64,000 nt of DNA from Streptomyces musisoli. GTDB lineage: Bacteria > Actinomycetota > Actinomycetes > Streptomycetales > Streptomycetaceae. The stretch is taken from assembly GCF_016741855.1 (NCBI RefSeq), contig NZ_JAERRH010000018.1:62001-126000 (forward strand), given 5' to 3'. Under the pieces are notes generated by a model. That model saw only the letters and a program-made list of their open reading frames with translations, was not told where the DNA came from and made no database searches. Within the stretch, counting starts at the first letter, position 1; each line of letters begins with the position of its first letter. Below, piece after piece: positions 8,441-16,469 of the stretch. Position numbers and translations under genes: made by a program.

Positions 8441-9832
8441 CTACGGCTTGGCGCCCGGCGCCTGCGCGTCGTAGGAGGACGTGCCCTCGTCCAGCAGCGG
8501 CTCCTGCTTCTTCAGATGGGCCGGGGCGAAGGCGCGCAGCGCGTGGTAGCCGGTGATGACGACCAGGGTGCCGAGGGCGATGCCGCTGAGCGAGAAGGTG
8601 TCGCTGAACTTCATGGTGACGTTGCCGACCCCGATGATGATGCCCGCGGCGGCCGGGACCAGGTTCAGCGGGTTGCGCAGGTCCACCTTGGCGTTGATCC
8701 AGATCTGCGCGCCCAGCAGGCCGATCATGCCGTACAGGATGACGGTGATGCCGCCGAGGACCCCGCCCGGGATCGCGGCCACGACCGCGCCGAACTTCGG
8801 GCAGACGCCGAAGAGCAGCGCGAAGCCGGCGGCGGCCCAGTAGGCGGCGGTCGAGTAGACGCGGGTCGCGGCCATCACGCCGATGTTCTCCGAGTAGGTG
8901 GTGGTCGGCGGGCCGCCGACGGCCGTCGACAGCACGGAGCCGACGCCGTCCGCCGAGATCGCCGTGCCCAGCTTGTCGTCCAGCGGGTCGCCGGTCATCT
9001 CGCCGACCGCCTTGACGTGCCCCGCGTTCTCGGCGATCAGGGCGATGACCACGGGCAGCGCGACCAGGATCGCCGACCACTGGAAGGACGGGCCGTGGAA
9101 GGACGGCAGGCCGATCCAGTCGGCCTTGGAGACGCCGGAGAGGTCCAGGCGCCAGTGGTCGGTGATCCGGCCGCTGCCGTCGTTCGAGTGGATCTTGCCG
9201 AAGATCCGGTCGAAGACCCAGGAGATGCCGTACCCGAAGACCAGGCCCAGGAAGATCGCGATGCGGGACCAGAAGCCGCGCATACAGACGACGGCCAGTC
9301 CGGTGAAGAGCATCACCAGCAGGGCGGTCCACTGGTCCTGCGGCCAGTACGTGGACGCGGTCACCGGGGCCAGGTTGAAGCCGATCAGCATGACGACCGC
9401 GCCGGTCACGATCGGCGGCATGGCGGCATGGATGATCCGCGCGCCGAAGCGCTGCACCGCGAGGCCCGCCAGGAACAGCACGACGCCGACGACGAGCACC
9501 GCGCCGGTCACGGTCGCGCTCGTACCGCCCTGGGCGCGGATGACGGCGGCCACCCCCACGAACGACAGGGAGCAGCCGAGGTAGCTGGGCACCCGGCCGC
9601 GGGTGGCGAGCAGGAAGATCATGGTCGCGACACCGGACATCATGATCGCGAGGTTGGGGTCCAGGCCCATCAACACCGGGGCTACGAAGGATGCTCCGAA
9701 CATCGCGACCACGTGCTGGGCGCCCAGGCCCATGGTGCGGGGCCAGGAGAGTCGTTCATCCGGGCGTACCACCGCTCCGGGTGCGGGCGTGCGCCCGTCA
9801 CCGTGCAGCTTCCAGCGCACGCCGAGGTCCAT
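8441..9832 (-). CDS. NCS2 family uracil/xanthine permease
   Basis: A 463-residue nucleobase:cation symporter-2 with about 12-14 membrane segments. Family signatures include the early GLGAQHVVAMFGASFVAPVL, the ALIAENAGHVKAVGEMTG segment carrying the substrate-contact Glu, and the second broken helix SADGVGSVLSTAVGGPPTTT. The product probably imports uracil (UraA/RutG-like) with protons; xanthine is an alternative. I chose ATG 9832 (MDLGVRWKLHG) because orthologues start there. An upstream ATG at 9877 adds 15 basic residues with no better ribosome-binding site. Monocistronic and divergent from the thioesterase. Confidence 0.88.
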   Translation of the reverse strand: MDLGVRWKLHGDGRTPAPGAVVRPDERLSWPRTMGLGAQHVVAMFGASFVAPVLMGLDPNLAIMMSGVATMIFLLATRGRVPSYLGCSLSFVGVAAVIRAQGGTSATVTGAVLVVGVVLFLAGLAVQRFGARIIHAAMPPIVTGAVVMLIGFNLAPVTASTYWPQDQWTALLVMLFTGLAVVCMRGFWSRIAIFLGLVFGYGISWVFDRIFGKIHSNDGSGRITDHWRLDLSGVSKADWIGLPSFHGPSFQWSAILVALPVVIALIAENAGHVKAVGEMTGDPLDDKLGTAISADGVGSVLSTAVGGPPTTTYSENIGVMAATRVYSTAAYWAAAGFALLFGVCPKFGAVVAAIPGGVLGGITVILYGMIGLLGAQIWINAKVDLRNPLNLVPAAAGIIIGVGNVTMKFSDTFSLSGIALGTLVVITGYHALRAFAPAHLKKQEPLLDEGTSSYDAQAPGAKP

Positions 9833-9959
9833 GGTGGGGTTTCGCTTTCTTACGTACGTGAAGACGGTCCGAACCATTGTCAGGGGTAACCGGTGGCTTT
9901 ACGCTCACCCGGCCTTATCCATGAACTCGATTCACATACCTGATCAAGGGTAGATTGGA

Positions 9960-10115
9960 GTGTTCGGCGCCCGCCTGGAGCGGACCCGGGCCCGGGCGGC
10001 CCACGCCCCCCGGACTGCGGCACGCCCTGGCCCACCTGATCGCCCGCGCGGACGCCGGCTGGACCAGGGCCCCTGGACGGTCGTCGACAGCGGGCTGACC
10101 CCCTCGCCGGCCCCG
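9960..10115 (+). pseudogene. possible alginate lyase-family N-terminal remnant
   Basis: In one frame GTG 9960 reads VFGARLERTRARAA. A shifted frame then reads LRHALAHLIARADA, and the first frame resumes with LDQGPWTVVDSGLTP. Together these resemble the N-terminal RLxxTRxRLAxxDPxLxxALxxLxxxAD...GPWTVTDK segment of actinobacterial alginate-lyase-family proteins with two compensating frameshifts. The evidence is three short matches recalled from the family, so confidence is low. The rest of 9833-10206 holds the permease promoter and the thioesterase leader. Confidence 0.3.
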
Positions 10116-10206
10116 GGGCTTCCCGGCCAGGCTCCTGAGCGGTCGCTTAGTATGGGCGGGTACGGGGGTGCCGCTACCCCGCCAGCGCTGCCCAGGAGCC
10201 CTTCCC

Positions 10207-10665
10207 GTGACCGCCGAAGCCCCGATCGCCCCCGCCGTCTCCTACGGCAGGCTGATCCCCGTCACCGTCCACTTCGACGACCTGGACGCGCTCGGACTGC
10301 TGCACAACGCCCGCTACCCGCTGATGGTCGAGCGCGCCTGGACCGAGCTGTGGAACGAGTACGGCGTCCGCTTCGACGGCGACTGGGCGGCGGCCGGCGA
10401 CGCCTGCAACGCGGTCCGCGAACTGCGCATCGGCTACGAGGCCCCGGTCACCCGCCCCGGCACCTACGCCGTCCACCTCTGGCTGGAACGGCTCGGCACC
10501 ACCGGTCTCACCTACGGCTTCCGGTTCTGCTCGGCCGACGGGACCCGGACCTACGCCCAGGGCACCCGGGTGCTGGTCCGGCTGGACCCGGCGACCATGC
10601 GCCCCGCGCCCTGGACCGAGACCTTCAGGGTCGCGGGTCGGGCACTGCTGCGGCCCGCGGACTGA
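10207..10665 (+). CDS. acyl-CoA thioesterase, hotdog (4HBT/YbgC) fold
   Basis: A 152-residue single-hotdog protein. The YbgC-type active-site segment is HFDDLDALGLLHNARYPLMV, with a catalytic Asp in the DxDxxG position and the conserved N-A-R-Y turn, followed by ERAWTELW. The product likely hydrolyses acyl-CoA thioesters in the cytoplasm; the acyl chain cannot be predicted. GTG 10207 is preceded by CAGGAG; an in-frame GTG at 10168 lacks a ribosome-binding site. Its last 41 bp overlap the tail of the convergent MFS gene, so the two messages are antisense to each other at their 3' ends. Confidence 0.85.
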   Translation: MTAEAPIAPAVSYGRLIPVTVHFDDLDALGLLHNARYPLMVERAWTELWNEYGVRFDGDWAAAGDACNAVRELRIGYEAPVTRPGTYAVHLWLERLGTTGLTYGFRFCSADGTRTYAQGTRVLVRLDPATMRPAPWTETFRVAGRALLRPAD

Positions 10666-11839
10666 CCTCGGCGCGGCCCCCGCGCTCGGCGGTGCGCAGC
10701 ACGCCGGCGAACACCGTGAGCCCGCACGCCAGTGCCGTCACCACGCAGAACGACACCATCAGGCTGGTCGCCTGGGCCACCCCGCCGATCAGGCTCGGCG
10801 CGATGAGCCCCGAGGTGTAGGTGATGGTCGCCACGCCCGCGATGGCCTGGCTGGGGTTGGGGCCGGCGTGCCCGGCCGCCGCGAAGCAGAGCGGTACCAC
10901 CACCGCGATACCGAGTCCCGTCAGCGCGAACCCGGCCATCGCCACCGCCGGATGCCCGGCGAGCACGATCAGCAGCCCGCCCAGCACGGCCAGGACACCC
11001 CCGGCCCGCACCGTTCGGACCGCGCCGAAACGGTTCACCACCGCGTCCCCGGCGATCCGGGCCACGGCCATGGTCAGCATGAAACCGGTCGTGCAGGCCG
11101 CCGCGAGGCCGGCCGAGCTGTCCAGCCGGTCCCGCAGGAACACCGCCGACCAGTCCAGGCTCGCCCCCTCGGCGAACACCGCGCAGAAGCCGACCGCGCC
11201 GATCAAGAGCGCGGAACGGGGCGGCAGCGCGAACCGAGGGGGCGGTTCCTCGTCCTCGGCGGGCTGGAGGTCCAGCACCCAGCCGCAGGCCACGAACCCG
11301 AGCACGGTCAGGACGGCCGACGCGAGGGCGAAGTGCAGCCGCGCGTCCGCGCCGAGGTGCGCGGCCAGGGTGCCGGCCGCCGAACCGATCAGGGCGCCCG
11401 CGCTCCACATGCCGTGCAGTCCCGACATGATCGACTTGCCGAGCAGCCGTTCGATCTCCACGCCGAGCGCGTTCATCGCGACGTCGGCCATGCCCGCGGT
11501 CGCGCCGTAGGTGAACATCGCCAGGCACAGGGTGACCAGATTCGGCGCCAGGGACGGCAGCGCCAGGGACAGTGTCCACAGCGCCAGCAGCCCGCGCAGG
11601 GCCGCACGGCTGCCGAAGCGGTGGCTGATCCGGCCCGCCAGCGGCATCGCGCACGACGCGCCCAACGCCGTGAACGCCAGCGCGAACCCCAACTGGCCGG
11701 TGCCGAGAGCGGCGTGCTCCTGGACCCACGGCACCCGCGTCGCGAACGAACCGGTCACGGCACCGTGCACGGCGAACACGGCCGCCACGGCGTACCGGGC
11801 GCGCCTCACCTCGTCGTGCGTACGGCTCACGTCACTCAT
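10625..11839 (-). CDS. MFS transporter
   Basis: A 404-residue, 12-helix major facilitator. It begins RYAVAAVFAVHGAVTGSFAT and carries the motif-A-like loop GRISHRFGSRAALRG between TM2 and TM3 and an ATxxMADVAMNALGVEIE segment typical of the sugar/YbjJ-like drug:H+ subfamily. The substrate is unknown. It is divergently transcribed from a ROK regulator across a 157-bp gap with a palindromic operator, so ROK control and a sugar-like ligand are plausible (inference). Confidence 0.85.
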   Translation of the reverse strand: MSDVSRTHDEVRRARYAVAAVFAVHGAVTGSFATRVPWVQEHAALGTGQLGFALAFTALGASCAMPLAGRISHRFGSRAALRGLLALWTLSLALPSLAPNLVTLCLAMFTYGATAGMADVAMNALGVEIERLLGKSIMSGLHGMWSAGALIGSAAGTLAAHLGADARLHFALASAVLTVLGFVACGWVLDLQPAEDEEPPPRFALPPRSALLIGAVGFCAVFAEGASLDWSAVFLRDRLDSSAGLAAACTTGFMLTMAVARIAGDAVVNRFGAVRTVRAGGVLAVLGGLLIVLAGHPAVAMAGFALTGLGIAVVVPLCFAAAGHAGPNPSQAIAGVATITYTSGLIAPSLIGGVAQATSLMVSFCVVTALACGLTVFAGVLRTAERGGRAEVSPRAAAVPDPRP

Positions 11840-11908
11840 GTCCCTGTCCTCCCCAAGGGTGCCCGGCCCGCTCCTCCCGCAACGCGGCCTCCTGCAACGC
11901 CGCGTAAA

Positions 11909-11931
11909 CTATCAGGAACCCTGCCTGATAG
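11909..11931. promoter_or_regulatory. palindromic operator in the MFS/ROK divergent gap
   Basis: CTATCAGG at 11909-11916 faces CCTGATAG at 11924-11931 with a 7-nt spacer: a perfect 8-bp inverted repeat, AT-richer than its surroundings. It sits 70 bp from the MFS start and 66 bp from the ROK start. Position and symmetry suggest the binding site of the ROK protein on both promoters. Confidence 0.6.
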
Positions 11932-11996
11932 ATAGCGGGTAATCACGTCCCGCGAGAGCCCGTTCCGGACCCCGCCGATCTGGGAGGATTCCCGTC

Positions 11997-13352
11997 ATGC
12001 CCGCATCACCCAGCACCGCCCGGGCCATCAACGACCGGCTGGCCCTGCGGCTGTTGCAGCAGGAAGGCCCGCTCACGGCAGGGCAGTTGAAGCAGCTGAC
12101 CGGGCTGTCCCGGCCGACGGTCGCCGACCTCGTCGACCGGCTCACGGCCTCCGGACTGATCACCGTGGTCGGCGAGTCCGGCGAGCAGCGCCGGGGTCCC
12201 AACGCCCGGCTCTACGGCATCGTCGCCGACCGCGCCCACCTCGCCGCGCTGGACGTCCGCACCGAAGGCGTCCTCGTCCTGGTCTCCGACCTGGTCGGAC
12301 GGGTGCGCGCCGAGGCGTCCGCACCGATCGGCGGGGACACCGGGACCGGGCCCGCCGTGGAGCAGGCGGTCGCGGCGGTGGAGAGCGCCCTGAAGGAGGC
12401 CGGGGCCGACCGGCTGCACACCGTCGGCATCGGTGCGCCCGGACTGATCGACCCGGCCACCGGCGACCTCAGGGACTCGGCCGGCCTGCCCGCCTGGCAC
12501 CGCAGTCTGGCCGCCGCCCTCCAGGACCGGCTGCCCGGCGCCCGGGTCACCGTGGAGAACGAGACCAATCTGGCGGCCCTGGCCGAACAGCGCGAGGGCG
12601 CCGCCCGCGACCGCGACACCTTCGTCCTGCTCTGGCTGGGCCACGGCGTCGGCGCCGCGGTCGTCCTGGACGGCACCCTGCGCCGCGGCGCCTCCGGCGG
12701 CACCGGCGAGATCGGCTTCCTGCCGGTCCCCGGAACGAGCGGGCTGCCCTCGGCGACCGACTGCGACGGAGGCTTCCACTCCCTGACCGGCGCGGCGGCG
12801 GTCGTCGCGCTGGCGGGGGAGTGCGGACTGCCGACGCCGGCCACATCGGACGGGCCGGGGGCGGCGGAGGCGGTGCGCGCGGCGGTGGCCGAGGTGGCGT
12901 CGGCGGGGGCGGTGCGTGCGGCGGTGGCCGAGGTGGCGTCGGCGGGGGCGGTGCGTGCGGGGGTGGCCGAGGTGGCGTCGGCGGGGGCGGTGCGTGCGGG
13001 GGTGGCCGAGGTGGCGTCGGCGGGGGCGGAACGCGAGGCGGCGGCCGCGGGGGCCGCGTCCGGCGATCGTCCCGCCGTCCGCTTCCTGCGGGCCCTGGCC
13101 GACCGGATCGCCGTCGGCGCCGCCTCGGTGGTGGCCGTCCTGGACCCCGGATGCGTGGTGCTCGGCGGGGAGGTCGGGCAGGCCGGGGGCGCGGTGCTCG
13201 CCGAACTGGTACGGGAACGGCTGGGCCGGATGTCACCCCTGGTCACGGAGGTGCGGGCGAGCAGCCTCGGCGGGACGGCCGTACTGCGCGGAGCGCTGCT
13301 GACCGCCCGTGAGCGGGCCCAGGACGACCTGTTCACACCGCCGGAGCGCTAG
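11997..13352 (+). CDS. ROK family transcriptional regulator with internal tandem repeat
   Basis: A 451-residue NagC/XylR-type ROK protein. A winged helix (about 10-70, TAGQLKQLTGLSRPTVADLV) is followed by a sugar-kinase-like domain with GIGAPGLIDPATG, ENETNLAALAEQREG, GHGVGAAVVLDGTLRRG and GEIGFLP. The usual zinc-binding CxCGxxGC cluster is reduced to TDCDGGFHSLTG, common in Streptomyces ROKs. Residues 292-343 are four near-identical 13-residue units (AVRAAVAEVASAG) absent from typical members, making it about 50 residues longer than usual. ATG 11997 has SD GGGAGG. It probably controls the divergent MFS gene and itself. Confidence 0.88.
   Translation: MPASPSTARAINDRLALRLLQQEGPLTAGQLKQLTGLSRPTVADLVDRLTASGLITVVGESGEQRRGPNARLYGIVADRAHLAALDVRTEGVLVLVSDLVGRVRAEASAPIGGDTGTGPAVEQAVAAVESALKEAGADRLHTVGIGAPGLIDPATGDLRDSAGLPAWHRSLAAALQDRLPGARVTVENETNLAALAEQREGAARDRDTFVLLWLGHGVGAAVVLDGTLRRGASGGTGEIGFLPVPGTSGLPSATDCDGGFHSLTGAAAVVALAGECGLPTPATSDGPGAAEAVRAAVAEVASAGAVRAAVAEVASAGAVRAGVAEVASAGAVRAGVAEVASAGAEREAAAAGAASGDRPAVRFLRALADRIAVGAASVVAVLDPGCVVLGGEVGQAGGAVLAELVRERLGRMSPLVTEVRASSLGGTAVLRGALLTARERAQDDLFTPPER
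12870..13025 (+). repeat. 39-bp in-frame tandem repeat, 4 copies, inside the ROK gene
   Basis: Four 39-bp units at 12870, 12909, 12948 and 12987 encode AVRA(A/G)VAEVASAG. Units 3 and 4 are identical; units 1 and 2 differ by few bases. The unit preserves the frame and forms a predicted amphipathic helix. Near identity indicates recent slippage or expansion. Confidence 0.95.
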
Positions 13353-13597
13353 GCCGTCCCACCCGGGCGCGCCTGCCGAGCCCACGGCGTCCGGTGCGGC
13401 CACCACGGCGCACCGACGGCGACGCGGCGAGGTGCGGTGCCGGCGTCGCGGGTGAGATGCGGCGCGGGCCGCCACGGATGAGGCCGGGGCCGTAAGGGGC
13501 GGACCGGCCGGACCGGCCCGCGGGGTTGTCGACGCGGAGCCGTGCGGCCGCTGCCGCAGCCGTGCCCCGCGCGGCGCCCGGCCGGCGCCTCTAGTGG

Positions 13598-13757
13598 TGG
13601 CCGCCCTCCCGTCGGAGTGCGCCCGGCCGGTGTTCTCGGGTGGCGGCCTTCCCGTCGGAGTGCGCCCGGCCGGTGTTCTCGGATGGCCGCCCGCCCGCCG
13701 GAACACGCCCGGCCGTTGCCTTCCGGTGGGCGCCCCCGCAGCGCACGGTGGCCGGGG
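13598..13757. repeat. 43-bp tandem repeat in intergenic region
   Basis: Three 43-bp units start at 13598, 13641 and 13684, followed by a partial fourth. The first two share the exact core CCCGTCGGAGTGCGCCCGGC; the third is diverged. They lie just downstream of the minus-strand NmrA-like gene and may form hairpins. The rest of 13353-13597 is GC-rich sequence in which I see no gene. Confidence 0.85.
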
Positions 13758-14513
13758 TCAGCGTTTGTTGTCGGCTCCGAAGCGCCTCGCCAGGTACTCC
13801 TCGAAGGTCACCTTGCCCAGCGCGCGGTCCGGTGCCAGGTGGCCGCCCTCGCGGAAGGCGCGGTACGCCCTGCCGAACAGCGGCACCCGCACCACCGGCC
13901 GGCGCCGGCCGGTCGCCCGCAGCCAGGCGCGGGCCACCGAGTCCAGCCCGTGGACCTCGGGTCCGGCCAGATCCGGCACCCGCCCGGCCGGTGCCCCGAG
14001 TGCCAGCTCCACCAGCCGTTCGGCCACCTCGGCGACCTCGATCGGCTGGTCCGCCACCCCCGCCGGGACCGCCAGCACAGGCAGCCTGCCCAGGCTCGCG
14101 CAGAGCGTGACCAGCAGATCGTGGAACTGCGTCGTCCGCAGTGTGGTCCAGCCCAGCCCCGACTCGTCGACCAGCCGCTCCACCGCGAACTTGGTCCGGT
14201 AGTAGGCGAGCGGCACCCGGTCGACGCCCACGATGGAGATGTACACGAGATGGCCCACCCCGGCTCGCCGGGCCGCCGCGATCAGGTTCCGGGCGGCCTC
14301 TTCGTCGCCGCCCTTGGGCGTGCTCGCGCAGTGCACGACGGTCTCCACGCCGGCCACGGCCGCGTCCAGACCGGCACCGCCCTTGCGCAGGTCGACGGCG
14401 TAGGGCTGGGTGTGCCGGCTGAGCACCCGGACCTCGTGCCCGTCCGCCCGCAGCCGCTCCGTGACGAGCCGGCCGAGGGTTCCGGTTCCGCCGGTCACCA
14501 GGATCGTGGTCAT
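13758..14513 (-). CDS. NmrA-like NAD(P)H-binding oxidoreductase (atypical SDR)
   Basis: A 251-residue Rossmann protein of the atypical short-chain dehydrogenase/NmrA group. It opens MTTILVTGGTGTLG (nucleotide motif TGGTGTLG, residues 7-14), with VHCASTPKGGDEEAARNLI and YYRTKFAVERLV (degenerate YxxxK). Members bind NAD(P) and act as quinone or other reductases, or as redox sensors; the substrate is unknown. ATG 14513 has SD GGCGGAG; the upstream extension to 14714 is rejected as lacking protein-like sequence. About 235 bp upstream lies a chitinase-type promoter with a DasR site that reads toward this gene. Confidence 0.85.
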   Translation of the reverse strand: MTTILVTGGTGTLGRLVTERLRADGHEVRVLSRHTQPYAVDLRKGGAGLDAAVAGVETVVHCASTPKGGDEEAARNLIAAARRAGVGHLVYISIVGVDRVPLAYYRTKFAVERLVDESGLGWTTLRTTQFHDLLVTLCASLGRLPVLAVPAGVADQPIEVAEVAERLVELALGAPAGRVPDLAGPEVHGLDSVARAWLRATGRRRPVVRVPLFGRAYRAFREGGHLAPDRALGKVTFEEYLARRFGADNKR

Positions 14514-14746
14514 GCTGTACTCCGCCCTTCGGACACCGGGCGCTTCCCGCTGGAGCGCCCTTCGCCGACTGGACCGGAAAGCCGCCCGGAAATGTGACAT
14601 CCTCCGGCGGATTTCTTCCGCGGAGGCCGAACGGGGGGCGAACACGCACTCCGAGGGGCCGCTCGGCCGCGCGGCGGTGGCCCGCCAGTGCCCTGGCGGC
14701 CCGGCGGCGGGCAAGGGCCGTCGTCACCGCCGCCGGGCCCGTCCGC

Positions 14747-14776
14747 ACCCTAAAAGGACTAGACCAGTAGGGTCAA
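14747..14776 (-). promoter_or_regulatory. chitinase-like promoter with DasR (dre) site
   Basis: Minus strand: -35 TTGACC (14771-14776), 18-nt spacer, -10 TAGGGT (14747-14752). The spacer contains ACTGGTCTAGTCC (14753-14768 region), close to the DasR consensus ACTGGTCTAGACCACT. The whole arrangement mirrors the chitinase promoter at 32576-32604. Downstream lies only the NmrA-like gene. It also sits about 155 bp upstream of the FMN riboswitch. The rest of 14514-14931 shows no gene. Confidence 0.6.
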
Positions 14777-14931
14777 TGGTCCGGATCAAGGCCAACGCGC
14801 CTGGCGGGGAGTCCAGTTGGCCGGCGGGACTGCGTGGCGCGAATTCGACGGTACACAGTGTGAGCGAGCCCACATCGTTCACCCGTATGGACGAGTACCG
14901 GGCATGGCACACTGGCCCTGTACCAGAAGCA

Positions 14932-15058
14932 GCGCACTCCGGGGTCGGTGAAAGTCCGAACCGGCGGTTACAGTCCGCGACCCGGTCGCTTCCAGCGGCC
15001 GGTTGACCAGGTGAAATTCCTGGACCGACGGTTAAAGTCCGGATGGGAGGCAGTGCGC
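14932..15058 (+). ncRNA. FMN riboswitch (RFN element)
   Basis: All conserved RFN blocks are present: GGGGTCGGTGAAAGTCCGAA, CCGGCGGTTACAGTCCGCGA, CCAGGTGAAATTCCTGGACC and GACGGTTAAAGTCCGGATGG. The closing helix pairs GCGCACT (14932-14938) with AGTGCGC (15052-15058). It senses FMN and represses the rib operon, in high-GC actinobacteria mostly by sequestering the ribosome-binding site. It lies 167 bp upstream of the ribE start. Confidence 0.97.
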
Positions 15059-15225
15059 GGCGGGCGGGCATACGTCTCTTCCGTGTGCGCGCCGCCGTAT
15101 CTGGGCTCGTCCGTATGCGGACGAGTCCCTTTCCGGCGACGCCCCCGGTGTGTGCTCATCCGTACCAACTGTCGTCATCGACAGGCCCCGGAGTCCGTGC
15201 CCGAAGAGGCAGGAGGACCCGGGAA

Positions 15226-15831
15226 GTGTTCACCGGAATCGTCGAAGAGCTGGGTGAGGTCACCGCCGTCGAATTTCTCGGCGACGCCTCCCGCTTCCGG
15301 CTTCGCGGCCCCGTCGTGACCGAGGGCGCGCAGCACGGCGACTCCATCGCCGTGAACGGGGTCTGTCTCACCGTCGTGGAGCACGAGGGCGACGAGTTCA
15401 CCGCCGACGTCATGGCCGAGACCCTGGACCGCTCCAGCCTGGGCGCGCTGACCATCGGCTCCCGCGTCAACCTGGAGCGTCCCACCGCCGTCGGCGCCCG
15501 CCTCGGCGGCCACATCGTGCAGGGGCACGTGGACGGCACCGGCGAGATCCTGGAGCGCAAGCCCTCCGAGAACTGGGAGATCGTGAAGATCTCCCTCCCC
15601 GCGGCCCTCTCCCGCTACGTGGTCGAGAAGGGCTCCATCACCGTCGACGGCATCAGCCTGACCGTCGTGGACGCGGGCCCCGACCACTTCACCGTCAGCC
15701 TCATCCCGACCACCCTCGCCCTGACCACGCTCGGCGTGAAGCAGCCCGGCGACCCGGTCAACCTCGAAGTGGACGTCATCGCCAAGTACGTGGAGCGGCT
15801 GCTCGCGGCCGGACAGGGGACCGACCGGTGA
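15226..15831 (+). CDS. ribE: riboflavin synthase alpha subunit
   Basis: A 201-residue protein with two tandem lumazine-binding repeats. Each has the motif for 6,7-dimethyl-8-ribityllumazine binding: VNGVCLTVVE in the first and VDGISLTVVD in the second. The N-terminus MFTGIVEELG is diagnostic. The enzyme dismutates two lumazines to riboflavin and a pyrimidine. GTG 15226 has a strong AGGAGG 12 nt upstream. First gene after the FMN riboswitch; its 3' end overlaps ribM by 4 bp (GTGA). Confidence 0.96.
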   Translation: MFTGIVEELGEVTAVEFLGDASRFRLRGPVVTEGAQHGDSIAVNGVCLTVVEHEGDEFTADVMAETLDRSSLGALTIGSRVNLERPTAVGARLGGHIVQGHVDGTGEILERKPSENWEIVKISLPAALSRYVVEKGSITVDGISLTVVDAGPDHFTVSLIPTTLALTTLGVKQPGDPVNLEVDVIAKYVERLLAAGQGTDR

Positions 15832-16469
15832 GCTGGCTCAACTCCGAGGCGTTCACCCTCTTCGGTCAGCGCATCATCTGGTCGGACATGGTCGGCAACA
15901 TCCTGGGCCTCGTCACCCTCGCCCTCGGCTGGCGCCGCTCCCTGTGGACCTGGCCCGTGCAGTTCCTGTCCGGACTCGTCCTCTTCGCCGCCTTCTACGG
16001 CCACCTCACCGGCAGCGCCGGCAAGCAGGCCGTCGTCATGGCGGTCGCGCTGTACGGCTGGTGGCAGTGGCAGCGCAACGAGGACCGGACCGAGGACGGC
16101 CACATCGTCCCCCGCTTCGCCACCTGGCGCGAACGCGCGGCCATGCTCGCCGCTGCCGCCGCCGGCACGGTCGCCGTGGCCCTCCTCTTCAAGGCCTACC
16201 CGAGCCTGTCCTGGGACCCCTGGCCCGACGCCTACATCTTCGTCGGCACCATCGTCGCGATGTACGCCCAGGCCAAGGGCATGGTCGAGTTCTGGTTCGC
16301 CTGGCTGCTCGTCGACCTCGTCGGCGTACCCCTCAACTTCGCCAACGGCTACGCCTTCTCCGGCTTCGTCTACGTCATCTACGGCGCACTCGTCCTGTGG
16401 GGCATGCGCGACTGGTGGCTGCGCTCCCGCAGGGGCCCGCAGCCCGCACTGGAAGGAGCGCCGGCATGA
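15828..16469 (+). CDS. ribM: riboflavin transporter of the PnuC family
   Basis: A 213-residue PnuC-fold protein with about 7 membrane segments. MVGNILGLVTLALGW, the aromatic YGWWQWQRN motif and WFAWLLVDLVGVPLNFANG are typical. PnuC proteins are facilitators that trap substrates by phosphorylation. The riboflavin-operon member of Streptomyces (S. davawensis RibM) moves riboflavin and roseoflavin rather than nicotinamide riboside (established). The position between ribE and ribBA under an FMN riboswitch supports this. GTG 15828 overlaps ribE by 4 bp, and its stop overlaps ribBA by 4 bp. Confidence 0.9.
   Translation: MSWLNSEAFTLFGQRIIWSDMVGNILGLVTLALGWRRSLWTWPVQFLSGLVLFAAFYGHLTGSAGKQAVVMAVALYGWWQWQRNEDRTEDGHIVPRFATWRERAAMLAAAAAGTVAVALLFKAYPSLSWDPWPDAYIFVGTIVAMYAQAKGMVEFWFAWLLVDLVGVPLNFANGYAFSGFVYVIYGALVLWGMRDWWLRSRRGPQPALEGAPA

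Noticed and set aside
7472..9889. 805-residue plus-strand ORF opposite the DUF5995 and permease genes
   Set aside because: Antisense shadow of two well-supported genes; Arg/Asp/His-rich without any motif.
13598..13757. Repeat array resembling a CRISPR
   Set aside because: The 43-bp units are directly adjacent with no unique spacers and no cas genes; it is a simple tandem repeat.
14514..14748. N-terminal extension of the NmrA-like gene or a lost chitinase signal peptide
   Set aside because: The upstream frames contain no hydrophobic signal and no conserved sequence; a strong ribosome-binding site supports ATG 14513.
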